A stretch of DNA of 64,000 nt from contig NZ_JAHXDN010000005.1 in the NCBI RefSeq assembly GCF_019375555.1, positions 124,001-188,000 on the forward strand, given 5' to 3'. The position numbers and the translations under genes were made by a program. The stretch comes from Roseobacter insulae. GTDB lineage: Bacteria; Pseudomonadota; Alphaproteobacteria; Rhodobacterales; Rhodobacteraceae. Positions within the stretch are counted from its first letter, which is position 1, and each line of letters opens with the position of its first letter. The notes below the pieces were generated by a model. It searched no databases, was not told where the DNA came from, and saw only the letters and a list, made by a program, of their open reading frames with translations. Positions 1 to 8,186 of this stretch are shown here, piece after piece.

Positions 1-1107
1 GGCTATTCGGGGTTGCGGCTACGAGCCGAACTGGAACAGGCCGATATCTTTCAGGAATACGCCGTTTTTCAGGGCGCGAGCTATTTCCGCGGGATCGGTA
101 CCGGCGAGACATACGGTCTGTCAGCGCGCGGGCTCGCCCTGAAAACCGGCGATCCGATGGGCGAGGAATTTCCCGACTTCACGGCCTTCTGGCTGGAAAC
201 GCCGCACCCCGGTTCCGGCACGGTTGTGCTGCATGCCCTGCTCGACAGTGTGAGCTGTACCGGTGCCTACCGTTTCGACATCTCGCATGGCGACACGCTG
301 CGCATGTCTGTCTCCGCCGAGATCTTTGCCCGTGCCGAAATGCGTCACGTCGGTATCGCGCCACTGACATCCATGTTCCTGTTTGACGAGACCATGCGCC
401 AGCGGTTCGATGATTTCCGCCCGGCGGTACACGACAGCGATGGATTGCTGATCCACAATGGCGCCGGAGAGGTGATCTGGCGGCCGCTGGCGAACCCCCT
501 GACACTGCAGATCAGTGCGTTTGCCGACAACAATCCGCGCGGCTTTGGCCTGATGCAGCGTCCGCGGAATTTCCGCGACTACGCGGATCTCGAAGCGCTT
601 TACCACTCGCGTCCCTCAGTCTGGATCACTCCGCAGGAAGACTGGGGGCAAGGCTCCGTCACCCTTGTCGAGATTCCCGCTGATCTGGAAATCTACGACA
701 ACATCGTCGCTTACTGGCGCCCCTCGGAACCGATTGCCGCAGGCGCCAGCCACAAAATGAGCTACCTGCTGGATTGGGGAGAGGACCCGGCGCCACAGGC
801 GGAAATGCCGCTGCGCGTCGTCAACACGGCAATCGGCGGGCGGCCTGAAGGCGGCAATATCGTCGCGATTGATTTTGAAGACGGTGCACTTGTTCCCGAC
901 GATCTGTCACGCGTGGATATCATACTGCGCGGCAGCGCGGGAACGGTGACGCCCGGACTGGTGCAAAGAAATCCTGAAACCAATGGGCCGCGACTGGCGT
1001 TTACCTTTCAACCAGAAGAGGCCCGCTACATCGAATTCCGGGCACAGTTGCGCCTGGATGGCGCGCCGCTCAGCGAGGTGTGGCTTTACCGTTGGACAAC
1101 CGGATGA
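1..1107 (+). CDS. opgG: Glucan biosynthesis protein G, 5'-truncated
   Basis: This is the C-terminal 368 residues of OpgG (MdoG), the periplasmic protein needed to build osmoregulated periplasmic glucans. The frame is open from base 1, so the start and signal peptide lie outside the window. The family usually has about 510 to 530 residues, so roughly a quarter is missing. The segment GASYFR followed by YGLSARGLAL and EEFPDF is characteristic of the family. The stop overlaps the ATG of opgH by four bases (ATGA), so the two are co-translated, as in other opgGH operons. A TTG at base 13 is not a credible start, because homology continues upstream of it. Confidence 0.93.
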   Translation, partial: GYSGLRLRAELEQADIFQEYAVFQGASYFRGIGTGETYGLSARGLALKTGDPMGEEFPDFTAFWLETPHPGSGTVVLHALLDSVSCTGAYRFDISHGDTLRMSVSAEIFARAEMRHVGIAPLTSMFLFDETMRQRFDDFRPAVHDSDGLLIHNGAGEVIWRPLANPLTLQISAFADNNPRGFGLMQRPRNFRDYADLEALYHSRPSVWITPQEDWGQGSVTLVEIPADLEIYDNIVAYWRPSEPIAAGASHKMSYLLDWGEDPAPQAEMPLRVVNTAIGGRPEGGNIVAIDFEDGALVPDDLSRVDIILRGSAGTVTPGLVQRNPETNGPRLAFTFQPEEARYIEFRAQLRLDGAPLSEVWLYRWTTG

Positions 1108-3011
1108 AAGACCTGACTGCGGATATCGGCACAACCGACACGCGGGCAATGCCGCCGCGGGCACCTCTGAGCATGCGCGCGCAGGATTTTTCCGCGCCGC
1201 CCGACGCCGCCGTTGCCTTGGGCGATCAGACACCCCGGCGTACACTGGGGTGGCGGCTGGCGGTTTTTGTCCCGGCGCTTGTCGGAACGGCGCTGCTGGT
1301 ATCGGGAATTTATGGCTGGCTGGCGGAAACCGGCATGACTGGTCTGGAATGGGCGTTGCTGATGATGATCGGCGTGACGTTCATCTGGGTCACCCTGTCG
1401 GTCAGCACCGTTGGTGTGGCCATCGCCGGTCTTCTGGCCCGCGAGGAGGCACAGACGCGGCCTCGCGGGGATGTGCACCCCCTGAATGTCGCGCTGCTCG
1501 TCCCGGTCTACAACGAGGTTCCCAGCGATGTTTTCGGGAATGCCGCCGCAATGCTCGAGGACCTCGCGCGGCGTGACACCAGACATCGCTACGCGATCTT
1601 TGTTCTTTCCGACACCCGCGATGCCGCCATTGCGCTTGAAGAAGAACAGGCCTTCGAGGTCCTGCGCACCTCCGCACCCGCTGGGATCGCCGTGCACTAT
1701 CGTCGCCGCGCGACGAATACCGACAAGAAGGTCGGCAACCTCGTTGATTGGATCACCGGGTGGGGGGCTGCCCACGATGCGATGGTGGTGCTTGACGCGG
1801 ACAGCCTGATGACCGGCCGCGCAATCGATCGGCTGGCCGATGAACTCAGCGTCGACCCGCACGCGGGATTGATCCAGACCTTCCCCATGCTGATCGGGGC
1901 AGAAACGCTTTTCGCGCGGCTGCAACAGTTTTCTAACATCGCTTACGGATGGCTGCTCGCCGAAGGGTTGGCAAAGTGGGCACGCAGCGAAGGGAACTAC
2001 TGGGGGCACAACGCGATTATCCGGACCCGCGCGTTCGCGGCTTCTGCAGGGTTGCCCTACCTTCGCGGCCGTAAGGGCCGGTCTGAACTGATCCTCAGCC
2101 ACGATTTTGTCGAAGCGGGCCTGTTGCGGCGCGCCGGCTGGCGTGTCCGGTTCCTGCCCCGGGTCACCGGCAGCTTCGAGGAAACACCCGGCACACTGAT
2201 AGACTATGTCCTGCGGGATCAGCGCTGGTGTCGCGGGAACCTGCAACACCTGCGTCTGCTGCGTACAGCCGGACTGCACCCCGTGTCACGGTTTCACCTG
2301 TTGCACGGTGCCGTGAGCTACCTGTTATCGCCTGCCTGGTTCGTCCTGCTGGTGATCTGGGCGCTGCTGGGCAAGGATTCCGAAACCAACGTGGTGCGCT
2401 ATTTTAACGAGACCAATCCCCTGTTTCCCGACTGGCCCCCCGAGATGAGCCACATCGATTCAGCGGTGTTTCTCGTCATCATGTACGCGATGTTGCTCAG
2501 CCCCAAGCTTGTGGGTGCGGCCATTATCTCGCTGCACCCCAAGGCCACACGGGTCTACGGCGGCCGTATCGCCTTTTTGATGGCATTTGCGGTGGAGATC
2601 ATTCTCTCCATTGCTTACGCGCCGGTTCTGATGATCCAGCAAACGCGGGCCGTATTACGGGCGATGTTTGGCAAGTCAGACGCCTGGGCGGCGCAGTCGC
2701 GGCATGCGAACGCCTATCCGCTGACAACGCTGATCCGGTTCCATTGGGTGGAAACGGTTCTGGGCCTGCTGCTTCTGGTGGGTCTGGCAGCGGGCCTTGT
2801 ATCATTCTGGCTTATCCCCATCGCGGCCAGCCTGAGCCTTGCGGTGCCGCTGTCGGCACTCAGCGCCTGGCCCCTGCCCCGCTCCCTGCCCGGCGGCCTG
2901 CGTATGCAAAGCCCCAATACGCTGCGCGAACCCGCGATCGTCGGACGCGCGCGGAATGCGCGCTCCCGGATGCGCATGGTTCTGAATGCAAACCGGTTTC
3001 CGGCTGAGTGA
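1104..3011 (+). CDS. opgH: Glucan glucosyltransferase H
   Basis: OpgH (MdoH) is the inner-membrane family 2 glycosyltransferase that polymerises the glucose backbone of osmoregulated periplasmic glucans from UDP-glucose. The protein has 635 residues. Two membrane segments come first (about 52-73 and 82-112). The catalytic domain follows, with VPVYNE near residue 134, the DAD triplet near 231-233 and a QRW motif (DQRWCRGN) near 375. More membrane segments fill the C-terminal third. I chose the ATG at 1104, which overlaps the opgG stop, over an in-frame GTG at 1080 inside opgG. The N-terminal extension before the first membrane segment is shorter than in E. coli MdoH, as is common in Alphaproteobacteria. 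Confidence 0.93.
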   Translation: MKDLTADIGTTDTRAMPPRAPLSMRAQDFSAPPDAAVALGDQTPRRTLGWRLAVFVPALVGTALLVSGIYGWLAETGMTGLEWALLMMIGVTFIWVTLSVSTVGVAIAGLLAREEAQTRPRGDVHPLNVALLVPVYNEVPSDVFGNAAAMLEDLARRDTRHRYAIFVLSDTRDAAIALEEEQAFEVLRTSAPAGIAVHYRRRATNTDKKVGNLVDWITGWGAAHDAMVVLDADSLMTGRAIDRLADELSVDPHAGLIQTFPMLIGAETLFARLQQFSNIAYGWLLAEGLAKWARSEGNYWGHNAIIRTRAFAASAGLPYLRGRKGRSELILSHDFVEAGLLRRAGWRVRFLPRVTGSFEETPGTLIDYVLRDQRWCRGNLQHLRLLRTAGLHPVSRFHLLHGAVSYLLSPAWFVLLVIWALLGKDSETNVVRYFNETNPLFPDWPPEMSHIDSAVFLVIMYAMLLSPKLVGAAIISLHPKATRVYGGRIAFLMAFAVEIILSIAYAPVLMIQQTRAVLRAMFGKSDAWAAQSRHANAYPLTTLIRFHWVETVLGLLLLVGLAAGLVSFWLIPIAASLSLAVPLSALSAWPLPRSLPGGLRMQSPNTLREPAIVGRARNARSRMRMVLNANRFPAE

Positions 3012-3183
3012 TTTTTCCCATGTTTGTTGGCGTTGGAGCCTTCTGAATACCTTGCGGGCCAGCCGGGTCGCCGCACAACCGATCAGCTTCTCAGGGCTCC
3101 ACCGTTAATCTCGTTGTCGCGACAGATGGCAGCCGCATTTGAACTGACGTGACGCCGATCCGCGCAGGCCACGAAGTCGTAGC

Positions 3184-4020
3184 CTACAGACCTTCGTACC
3201 AGTCGATCATCATCTCTGCCCATCCATCCGGCACAACATGACCACCGGGAAACAAGGCGAACTCCAACGCGGACCCTTCAGCACAGCGATCCCATGCCCG
3301 CCGCATGAACGATCCCCTGGTCACAAAGCGATCCGCGCGCAACTGGTTGCAGGCATTGACCTCGCGCCACATGCGCAGGGTGTAAAAGATGTCACCCTGC
3401 ATCAATGCGCCGGGATCGGTGGCATCCGCGCCGCGCAATACCCGCCCTTCCAAAGGCACCGTACCATCGGTCCACCCATGGGTATGCAACAGCCTGACCG
3501 GCCCTTTGCACGCGGTCGGGTGCGGCCGCCAGAAACCACCGGCAACCGGCGCATAGGCCGCAAAGGCTCCGGGTTCCTGGCATGCCATGTAAGACGTCAT
3601 CGACCCGCCGATGGAGAACCCGCTCAGCAGCACGCGGCTCGCGTCAAATCCGAAGCGCGCCGCCGCGTCATCCCGCACCGCGGCCAGAAATGCCGGTTCA
3701 TCGCGCAGCTTCTGACGCCCCGGTATGAAGGACCATCCGCGTCCGCGTCCCTCCGCGTAGGGGATACCGTCCGGGGCAATCAGCACATAGCCGCGGTCAA
3801 GCGCGGTATTGACCCAATCCTTTGGGCGCAAGGCGCCGGCACCCGACCCGCCGTAGCCGTGGATATAGAGGATCGCGCCCTTGATTGGCCCCTCTGGCAA
3901 GCGGACATGGTATTCACCCATGTCGATCGCGCAGGGGTCAGCGGTGTCGCCGCAGCCGGCTGCGGCCATCCCGGACCATCCAAGCCACGTCAGGGCCAGC
4001 GCCGCCAATAGCCGTGTCAT
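3184..4020 (-). CDS. Secreted alpha/beta-hydrolase, PHB depolymerase/LpqC type
   Basis: This is an exported esterase of 278 residues related to polyhydroxybutyrate depolymerase-like and feruloyl esterase-like enzymes (LpqC/COG3509). A signal peptide spans about residues 1-21. The nucleophile elbow is GFSIG with Ser136. An HGYGGSG oxyanion segment lies near 54, an Asp in HGWTDGTVPL and a His in FPGGHVVP complete the likely triad. The ATG at 4020 was preferred because the signal peptide begins there; an upstream extension in the same frame overlaps the rhodanese gene. The substrate cannot be read from the sequence. It is the last gene of a minus-strand group with a rhodanese and a YHS protein, separated from the rhodanese by 4 bp. 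Confidence 0.85.
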   Translation of the reverse strand: MTRLLAALALTWLGWSGMAAAGCGDTADPCAIDMGEYHVRLPEGPIKGAILYIHGYGGSGAGALRPKDWVNTALDRGYVLIAPDGIPYAEGRGRGWSFIPGRQKLRDEPAFLAAVRDDAAARFGFDASRVLLSGFSIGGSMTSYMACQEPGAFAAYAPVAGGFWRPHPTACKGPVRLLHTHGWTDGTVPLEGRVLRGADATDPGALMQGDIFYTLRMWREVNACNQLRADRFVTRGSFMRRAWDRCAEGSALEFALFPGGHVVPDGWAEMMIDWYEGL

Positions 4021-4024
4021 CCGT

Positions 4025-4519
4025 TCAGCTCTCCCTGCGCACCGGCAAACCGCGTTTGATCCAACCCGGGCCCGCGCCAGAGCCAAGCATGCCCTCTGGC
4101 ACGTCGATAATTCTGGTAAAGCCTGCATCGACCAGTTTCGCGCTCTGATGCCGCGATCGCACGCCCCGCGCGCAGATCAGCGCAACCGGGCGGGAAGCGT
4201 CATTGCCGACTTCGACCATCAGGGCAGTGATAAAATCCTTGCGCCGCATGTCCAGCGGGATCGCCCCCTCACCGACGCCGGTCAGTGCCCATTCATCGGG
4301 ACGCCGGATATCAATCAGGAGAATGTCACCGCTGAGTGCCGCAGCATGCGCATCGGGCGCGCTTAGAGCATTGTCCCCGGTCTCCGCCCAGATATTGAAC
4401 CAGCGCGCGGCAAATGCACTGCCGGTCACAATGCCGATGGCACCCAAGGCCAAGAACCCCCGGCGCGTATGTCGCGCCGAAGGCTTGGCAGGGGGAGAAG
4501 ACGGGGTGTTCTCAGACAT
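4025..4519 (-). CDS. Rhodanese-domain protein with Tat-like leader
   Basis: This 164-residue protein has one rhodanese (sulfurtransferase) domain. The leader holds a twin arginine (TRRGFLALGA, residues 18-27) followed by a hydrophobic stretch, which suggests Tat export or membrane anchoring. The domain runs from about residue 50 to 155, with DIRRPDEW near 70 and the active-site loop CARGVRSR beginning at Cys116, so the catalytic cysteine is present. It lies 2 bp after the YHS gene and 4 bp before the esterase gene and is probably co-transcribed with both. Moving sulfur or redox work on a periplasmic substrate is an inference from the family. Confidence 0.85.
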   Translation of the reverse strand: MSENTPSSPPAKPSARHTRRGFLALGAIGIVTGSAFAARWFNIWAETGDNALSAPDAHAAALSGDILLIDIRRPDEWALTGVGEGAIPLDMRRKDFITALMVEVGNDASRPVALICARGVRSRHQSAKLVDAGFTRIIDVPEGMLGSGAGPGWIKRGLPVRRES

Positions 4520-4521
4520 GA

Positions 4522-5046
4522 TCAGTTGACAGGGGCCGAGCTTTGAAATTGCGGGATCGGACGGTCGGAGGCGGCGTCAGCTTCGATGTCGACCCAGTTC
4601 GCTTCGGACAGCTGCAGATTTCCAGGGATGTCTTCTTCCCAGAAGCCCACCACGTTGCGGGTGATATTGAGGTAGAGTTTTCCATCAAGAATGCGCCACA
4701 GGTTAGGGTTGCCCGGAACCTTGCCGCCCTGCGCCACGCCGTAGGCGCAATGCCCGTCATATTGGGGTACGTATTTTTCCGGGTCGTTCAAAAAAGTTGT
4801 TCTGTTTTCCTCGGTCGAAAATGCGAAGGTGGCACCATTGTAGGTCGCGGTTATGTCTTTGTCACCCGGGATGGCCTTTGGTTGATCCGCGCCGATGGGC
4901 GCCTGCTCCAGATCAAAATAGGAAACCACGTCGTAGCCGGATACGGCGTAGCCTGTGGGATCGACGTATTGGTCGCCAGCCCAGGCCGAAGACGCAAGGG
5001 TCAGGGCAGTAGCGGCGCCAGCAATCAAGAGAGAGAAACGGGTCAT
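4522..5046 (-). CDS. YHS-domain exported protein
   Basis: This 174-residue protein has a clear signal peptide (cleavage after ASSAWA, about residue 23) and a YHS-type domain. Visible family features are GYAVSGYDVVSYF near residue 34, FSTEENRTTFLNDPEKY and DGHCAYGVAQGGKVPGNP. YHS proteins of this kind are periplasmic, are often found beside copper, mercury or redox genes, and lack an established enzymatic role. The ATG at 5046 was chosen because the signal peptide starts there; upstream in-frame codons give an implausible leader. It heads the group with the rhodanese and esterase genes. Confidence 0.85.
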   Translation of the reverse strand: MTRFSLLIAGAATALTLASSAWAGDQYVDPTGYAVSGYDVVSYFDLEQAPIGADQPKAIPGDKDITATYNGATFAFSTEENRTTFLNDPEKYVPQYDGHCAYGVAQGGKVPGNPNLWRILDGKLYLNITRNVVGFWEEDIPGNLQLSEANWVDIEADAASDRPIPQFQSSAPVN

Positions 5047-5216
5047 TGGATGCTCCAGTTCAAGGGTACAGGTATCGAAGTGACCAAGGCCACGCCCTTC
5101 CATCTAGAAGCAGGGTAACCCGTTTTGCACCCCCCGCGCCCGCTGCCTCGCAGCGTTGTGATGAATCGCCGCTGCGATGTGATCCCATCGTGAAAGAGAG
5201 GATGGGTGCCCTGTGC

Positions 5217-6011
5217 CTAGCGCAGCCTTGGCGGCTTGTCGGGATCAAGGCCGGGAGCGGTTACCGCAACAGGGGCAGCCTCCTGCACCTGCGGCAAATC
5301 AAAGCGCAGGCCCACACGTTCCATACGAGCAGTCATCGGATCGGACGCCCGGAAAAAACCGACATCCATCGCCCCGGCTTCGACGGTCGAAAACGTCAAG
5401 GCTTCGGCTGCGGCGCGCGCCAATGCCGCCTCGGCCTCGGGCACGGCGCCGACAAAGCCCAGCATATGCCCCTGCGCGCCTGTCTCCTGTGTTGTCGCAA
5501 CAAGGTAGGCGCATTTGGCAAGGCCCATCGCCGTCGCCAGTTTGCTGTCAATCGCGGTGATCAGTTCCTCGGGAAGGCCTTTAGGGGCGTGCACCTGCGC
5601 GATCCGCGCCTCCACCTCATCCGGTTGGTTGCCGAGGGTCCGGTGCAGCCATTCCACAGCACTATCCGGCAGCAGGATCGCAGAGGGCGCGACATCGAGG
5701 TTCACACCCAGACCAATCCTTTGACCGGCGAGCATGCCTGACAAGACCCGTCCGGAAAGCGCGACATAGGGCATAGTCTGGCCCGCGAAACCGGCGAGAC
5801 GCTCTTCGCGATCAAACACCAGGACGTAGCGCGCCTCAGCCACCTCAAAGATCTCCGGTGATATCTGGTCCCCTCCGCCGGCATCTTCTGCCAGCATGAG
5901 AAACAATTCAGAGGCCGCCAGCCGCTCGTAGAACCGCAAGCGTGCCGCATCATCCGTCGGGGCCGCTTGCATGGCTGCATGGGCGTGGTCCAGCGGAGTC
6001 AGATCGCTCAT
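5217..6011 (-). CDS. SseB-family protein
   Basis: This 264-residue protein resembles the SseB/enhanced serine sensitivity family found downstream of DNA-repair or metabolic genes in Rhodobacterales. The N-terminal part (LDHAHAAMQAAPTDDAARLRF) and the central AEARYVLVFDREERLAGFAG match the SseB pattern. No catalytic motif or membrane segment is visible, so it is likely cytosolic. The ATG at 6011 overlaps the stop of the glycosylase-like gene by four bases (ATGA), which supports translational coupling. The biochemical role of the family is not settled. Confidence 0.75.
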   Translation of the reverse strand: MSDLTPLDHAHAAMQAAPTDDAARLRFYERLAASELFLMLAEDAGGGDQISPEIFEVAEARYVLVFDREERLAGFAGQTMPYVALSGRVLSGMLAGQRIGLGVNLDVAPSAILLPDSAVEWLHRTLGNQPDEVEARIAQVHAPKGLPEELITAIDSKLATAMGLAKCAYLVATTQETGAQGHMLGFVGAVPEAEAALARAAAEALTFSTVEAGAMDVGFFRASDPMTARMERVGLRFDLPQVQEAAPVAVTAPGLDPDKPPRLR

Positions 6012-6601
6012 GCCAGCACCTCGGCAACGCGCGCACGCAGACGCGGCAGGACGTCGCCCTCGAACCACGGGTTCTTCCTGATCCACCCGGTGTTGCGCCA
6101 ACTCGGATGCGGCAGGACAAACATGTTTTCCCCGTAGTTCCGCCAATCCTGAACGGCCTGTGTGACGGATGCCACTTTGCCGATGTGATATTTCATCGCA
6201 TAGCTGCCGATCACCAGTGTGAGTTTGACATCCGGCAGCATCGCCATCGCCTTGTCGCGCCAGGTTCGCGCGCAGACCGGCGGCGGCGGCAAATCTGAGC
6301 CCTTGGCATTGTAACCGGGAAAGCAAAACGCCATGGGCAGGATGGCGATCCGGCTTTTGTCGTAGAAGGTATCCTCATCCACTGACAGCCAATCGCGCAG
6401 GCGATCGCCCGACGGGTCGGTGAAAGGACGTCCTGATTTGTGCACTTTCATCCCCGGGGCCTGCCCGGCGATCAGAATACGCGCGCCCGGTGCGAACCAG
6501 ACAACCGGGCGAGGTGCATGCGCGGTAACGGTTTGGGCAAATCGATCCCTGCACAGGGTGCAGGCGGCAAGGTCATCTCTCATATCCATCATGCGTGTCA
6601 C
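6008..6601 (-). CDS. Uracil-DNA glycosylase superfamily protein
   Basis: This 197-residue protein belongs to the uracil-DNA glycosylase superfamily (COG1573-like). Motif GQAPGMKVHKSGRPF near residue 46 corresponds to the catalytic water-activating loop, and HPSWRN near 165 to the minor-groove loop. Four cysteines (14, 17, 93 and 110) have a C-x2-C ... C-x16-C pattern, like the iron-sulfur cluster ligands of family 4 enzymes. That the protein binds a cluster is an inference. It may remove uracil from DNA, but the residue after GQAPG differs from canonical family 4, so substrate and activity are uncertain. Several close in-frame ATGs (6601, 6592, 6589) could serve as start. Confidence 0.75.
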   Translation of the reverse strand: MTRMMDMRDDLAACTLCRDRFAQTVTAHAPRPVVWFAPGARILIAGQAPGMKVHKSGRPFTDPSGDRLRDWLSVDEDTFYDKSRIAILPMAFCFPGYNAKGSDLPPPPVCARTWRDKAMAMLPDVKLTLVIGSYAMKYHIGKVASVTQAVQDWRNYGENMFVLPHPSWRNTGWIRKNPWFEGDVLPRLRARVAEVLA

Positions 6602-6652
6602 CTAAACCATTGGGCCGCGCTTGCAATGGGGGGCAAGAAATGGTGATCAACC

Positions 6653-6676
6653 TTATTTCGATAAACATCGAAATAA
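6653..6676. promoter_or_regulatory. Perfect 10-bp inverted repeat, likely ArsR operator
   Basis: Arms TTATTTCGAT (6653-6662) and ATCGAAATAA (6667-6676) are perfect inverted copies separated by AAAC. The site lies 40 bp upstream of the ArsR start and is AT-rich in a GC-rich genome, as expected for an operator of a dimeric winged-helix repressor. Autoregulation by the adjacent ArsR protein is inferred. Confidence 0.75.
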
Positions 6677-6703
6677 ATCTTGCGGTTTCGTCAAGCTTTC
6701 GAT

Positions 6704-6715
6704 ATTTCGAGAAAT
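6704..6715. promoter_or_regulatory. Second smaller ATTTC dyad next to the arsR start
   Basis: ATTTC (6704-6708) and GAAAT (6711-6715) form a dyad with a 2-bp spacer directly before the ATG of the ArsR gene. The half-site ATTTCGA also occurs in the larger dyad at 6653-6676, so this may be a secondary operator. Confidence 0.5.
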
Positions 6716-7060
6716 ATGAAAATTAATACACCGGAAAACCTCGACCTCACAATTGCTGCGGCACGTTTCGCAGCCCTTGGATCGGAACAACGCCTGGCGG
6801 TATTACGCAGTCTCGTCCGAGCCGGCCCGGAGGGGCTGAGCATTGGCAACCTGGGCGCCCGCACCGGTGTCACCGGATCGACCCTGACCCATCATATGAA
6901 AATTCTCGCCTCTGCCGGGCTGGTCACACAGGCCAGGCAGGGGCGCAGCATCATCTGTGCCGCCGTCGCCTTCGATGAAGTGCAGAGCCTGTCGGAATTT
7001 TTGCTGAACGAATGCTGCGCCGATACGGCCAACCCCGGTGGAGACCATGACCATGGCTGA
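6716..7060 (+). CDS. ArsR-family metalloregulator
   Basis: This 114-residue winged-helix repressor has the ArsR fold: an N-terminal helix with RFAALGSEQRLAVLRSL, then the recognition helix around GVTGSTLTHHMKIL (residues 51-64). The usual ELCVCDL metal box of ArsR is absent. Instead there is a vicinal pair Cys100-Cys101 near the C-terminus, Cys81, and a His/Asp-rich tail ending HDHG, a plausible alternative metalloid or metal site. The start at 6716 was chosen because the dyad and the ArsR domain begin just around it. It overlaps the permease gene by 8 bp and probably controls it. The inducer is not known. Confidence 0.88.
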   Translation: MKINTPENLDLTIAAARFAALGSEQRLAVLRSLVRAGPEGLSIGNLGARTGVTGSTLTHHMKILASAGLVTQARQGRSIICAAVAFDEVQSLSEFLLNECCADTANPGGDHDHG

Positions 7061-8081
7061 TACAACGCACACCCAGAGCGGCAACCGCCGCCTGCCCCGC
7101 ATAGGTGCGTGGGGTGTCACCGCCACGCTTCTGCTACTGATCTTCATTTTTGACACACCCCGGTTCGCCCCCTCCCTTGTGTTTCTGGCCGAAGCACTCG
7201 CCGGGACAGCGCCGTTTATCCTGTTCGCAGTGCTTGCGGTTGCCTATCTGAAGGCCACAGGTTCGGAAACCTTGCTGGCCAAAGCATTTTCAGGGCATCA
7301 GGCGCGCATGATCGTGATGGCCGCGCTTTTGGGCGGGCTATCGCCCTTTTGCAGCTGCGAAGTGATCCCCTTCATCGCCGCACTTCTGGCCGTGGGCGCG
7401 CCATTGGGGGCGGTTATGGCCTTCTGGCTGGCCTCCCCGCTGATGGATCCGGCGATGTTCGCCATTACCTCCGGCACCCTTGGCTGGGAGTTTGCGACAG
7501 CCAAGGCCATGTCCGCCATCGGGCTGGGAATGCTCGGCGGTTTCGGAACGATGCTGTTTGCACGCACCCCGGTTTTCACTAACCCGTTGCGCGAACGCCC
7601 GGCTGTCGGCGGATGCTGCAGCGTGAAAAAACCGTTCAGCGGCACACCCCTGTGGCGCTTCTGGCAGGAAACCGACCGCCGCGAAACGTTCCGGCACACA
7701 GCGCAGGAAAACGCCCTGTTCCTGCTTAAGTGGCTGACACTGGCCTATGTGATCGAAGCAATGATGTTGGCCTATGTGCCGGCCGAGCTCATCGCAGGTT
7801 TGCTGGGCGGCACCGGTGTATGGCCAATCGTCATGGGCGCCTTGGTCGGCGCACCTGCCTATCTGAACGGATATGCCGCGGTGCCGCTTGTCGACGCTTT
7901 GCTGGCGCAGGGAATGGCGCCGGGGGCGGCGATGTCCTTCGTGATCGCCGGTGGGGTAAGCTGTATCCCGGCGGCAATTGCAGTCTGGGCGCTGGTCAAG
8001 CCAAAGGTCTTTGTCGCCTACCTCGTCTATGCGCTCATCGGTTCCGTCATTGCCGGGCTGGCCTGGCAGATGATCGCATAA
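7053..8081 (+). CDS. Permease of the YraQ/ArsP (DUF318) family
   Basis: This polytopic membrane protein of 342 residues has about eight hydrophobic segments in two halves. The family signature SPFCSCEVIPF is present, with Cys100 and Cys102 in or near a membrane segment. A second vicinal Cys pair (188-189, GGCCSVKKP) lies in the central loop. The second half repeats the fold with GAPAYLNGYAAVPL and GGVSCIPA. Relatives include ArsP, which exports trivalent organoarsenicals. Together with the overlapping ArsR gene, metalloid or thiol-reactive substrate export is likely. ATGs at 7047 and 7053 and a GTG at 7038 are possible starts; 7053 has the best spacing from GGAG. Confidence 0.85.
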   Translation: MADTTHTQSGNRRLPRIGAWGVTATLLLLIFIFDTPRFAPSLVFLAEALAGTAPFILFAVLAVAYLKATGSETLLAKAFSGHQARMIVMAALLGGLSPFCSCEVIPFIAALLAVGAPLGAVMAFWLASPLMDPAMFAITSGTLGWEFATAKAMSAIGLGMLGGFGTMLFARTPVFTNPLRERPAVGGCCSVKKPFSGTPLWRFWQETDRRETFRHTAQENALFLLKWLTLAYVIEAMMLAYVPAELIAGLLGGTGVWPIVMGALVGAPAYLNGYAAVPLVDALLAQGMAPGAAMSFVIAGGVSCIPAAIAVWALVKPKVFVAYLVYALIGSVIAGLAWQMIA

Positions 8082-8186
8082 AAGCCACCGCCGCGCGCCG
8101 GACGCACCCCATGCCGCCAAGCGGCTCCCCGTTGATCACCGCCATGGCATCGCGTAGCAAGGTGAGACGACAATCGGGAGCCGTCG

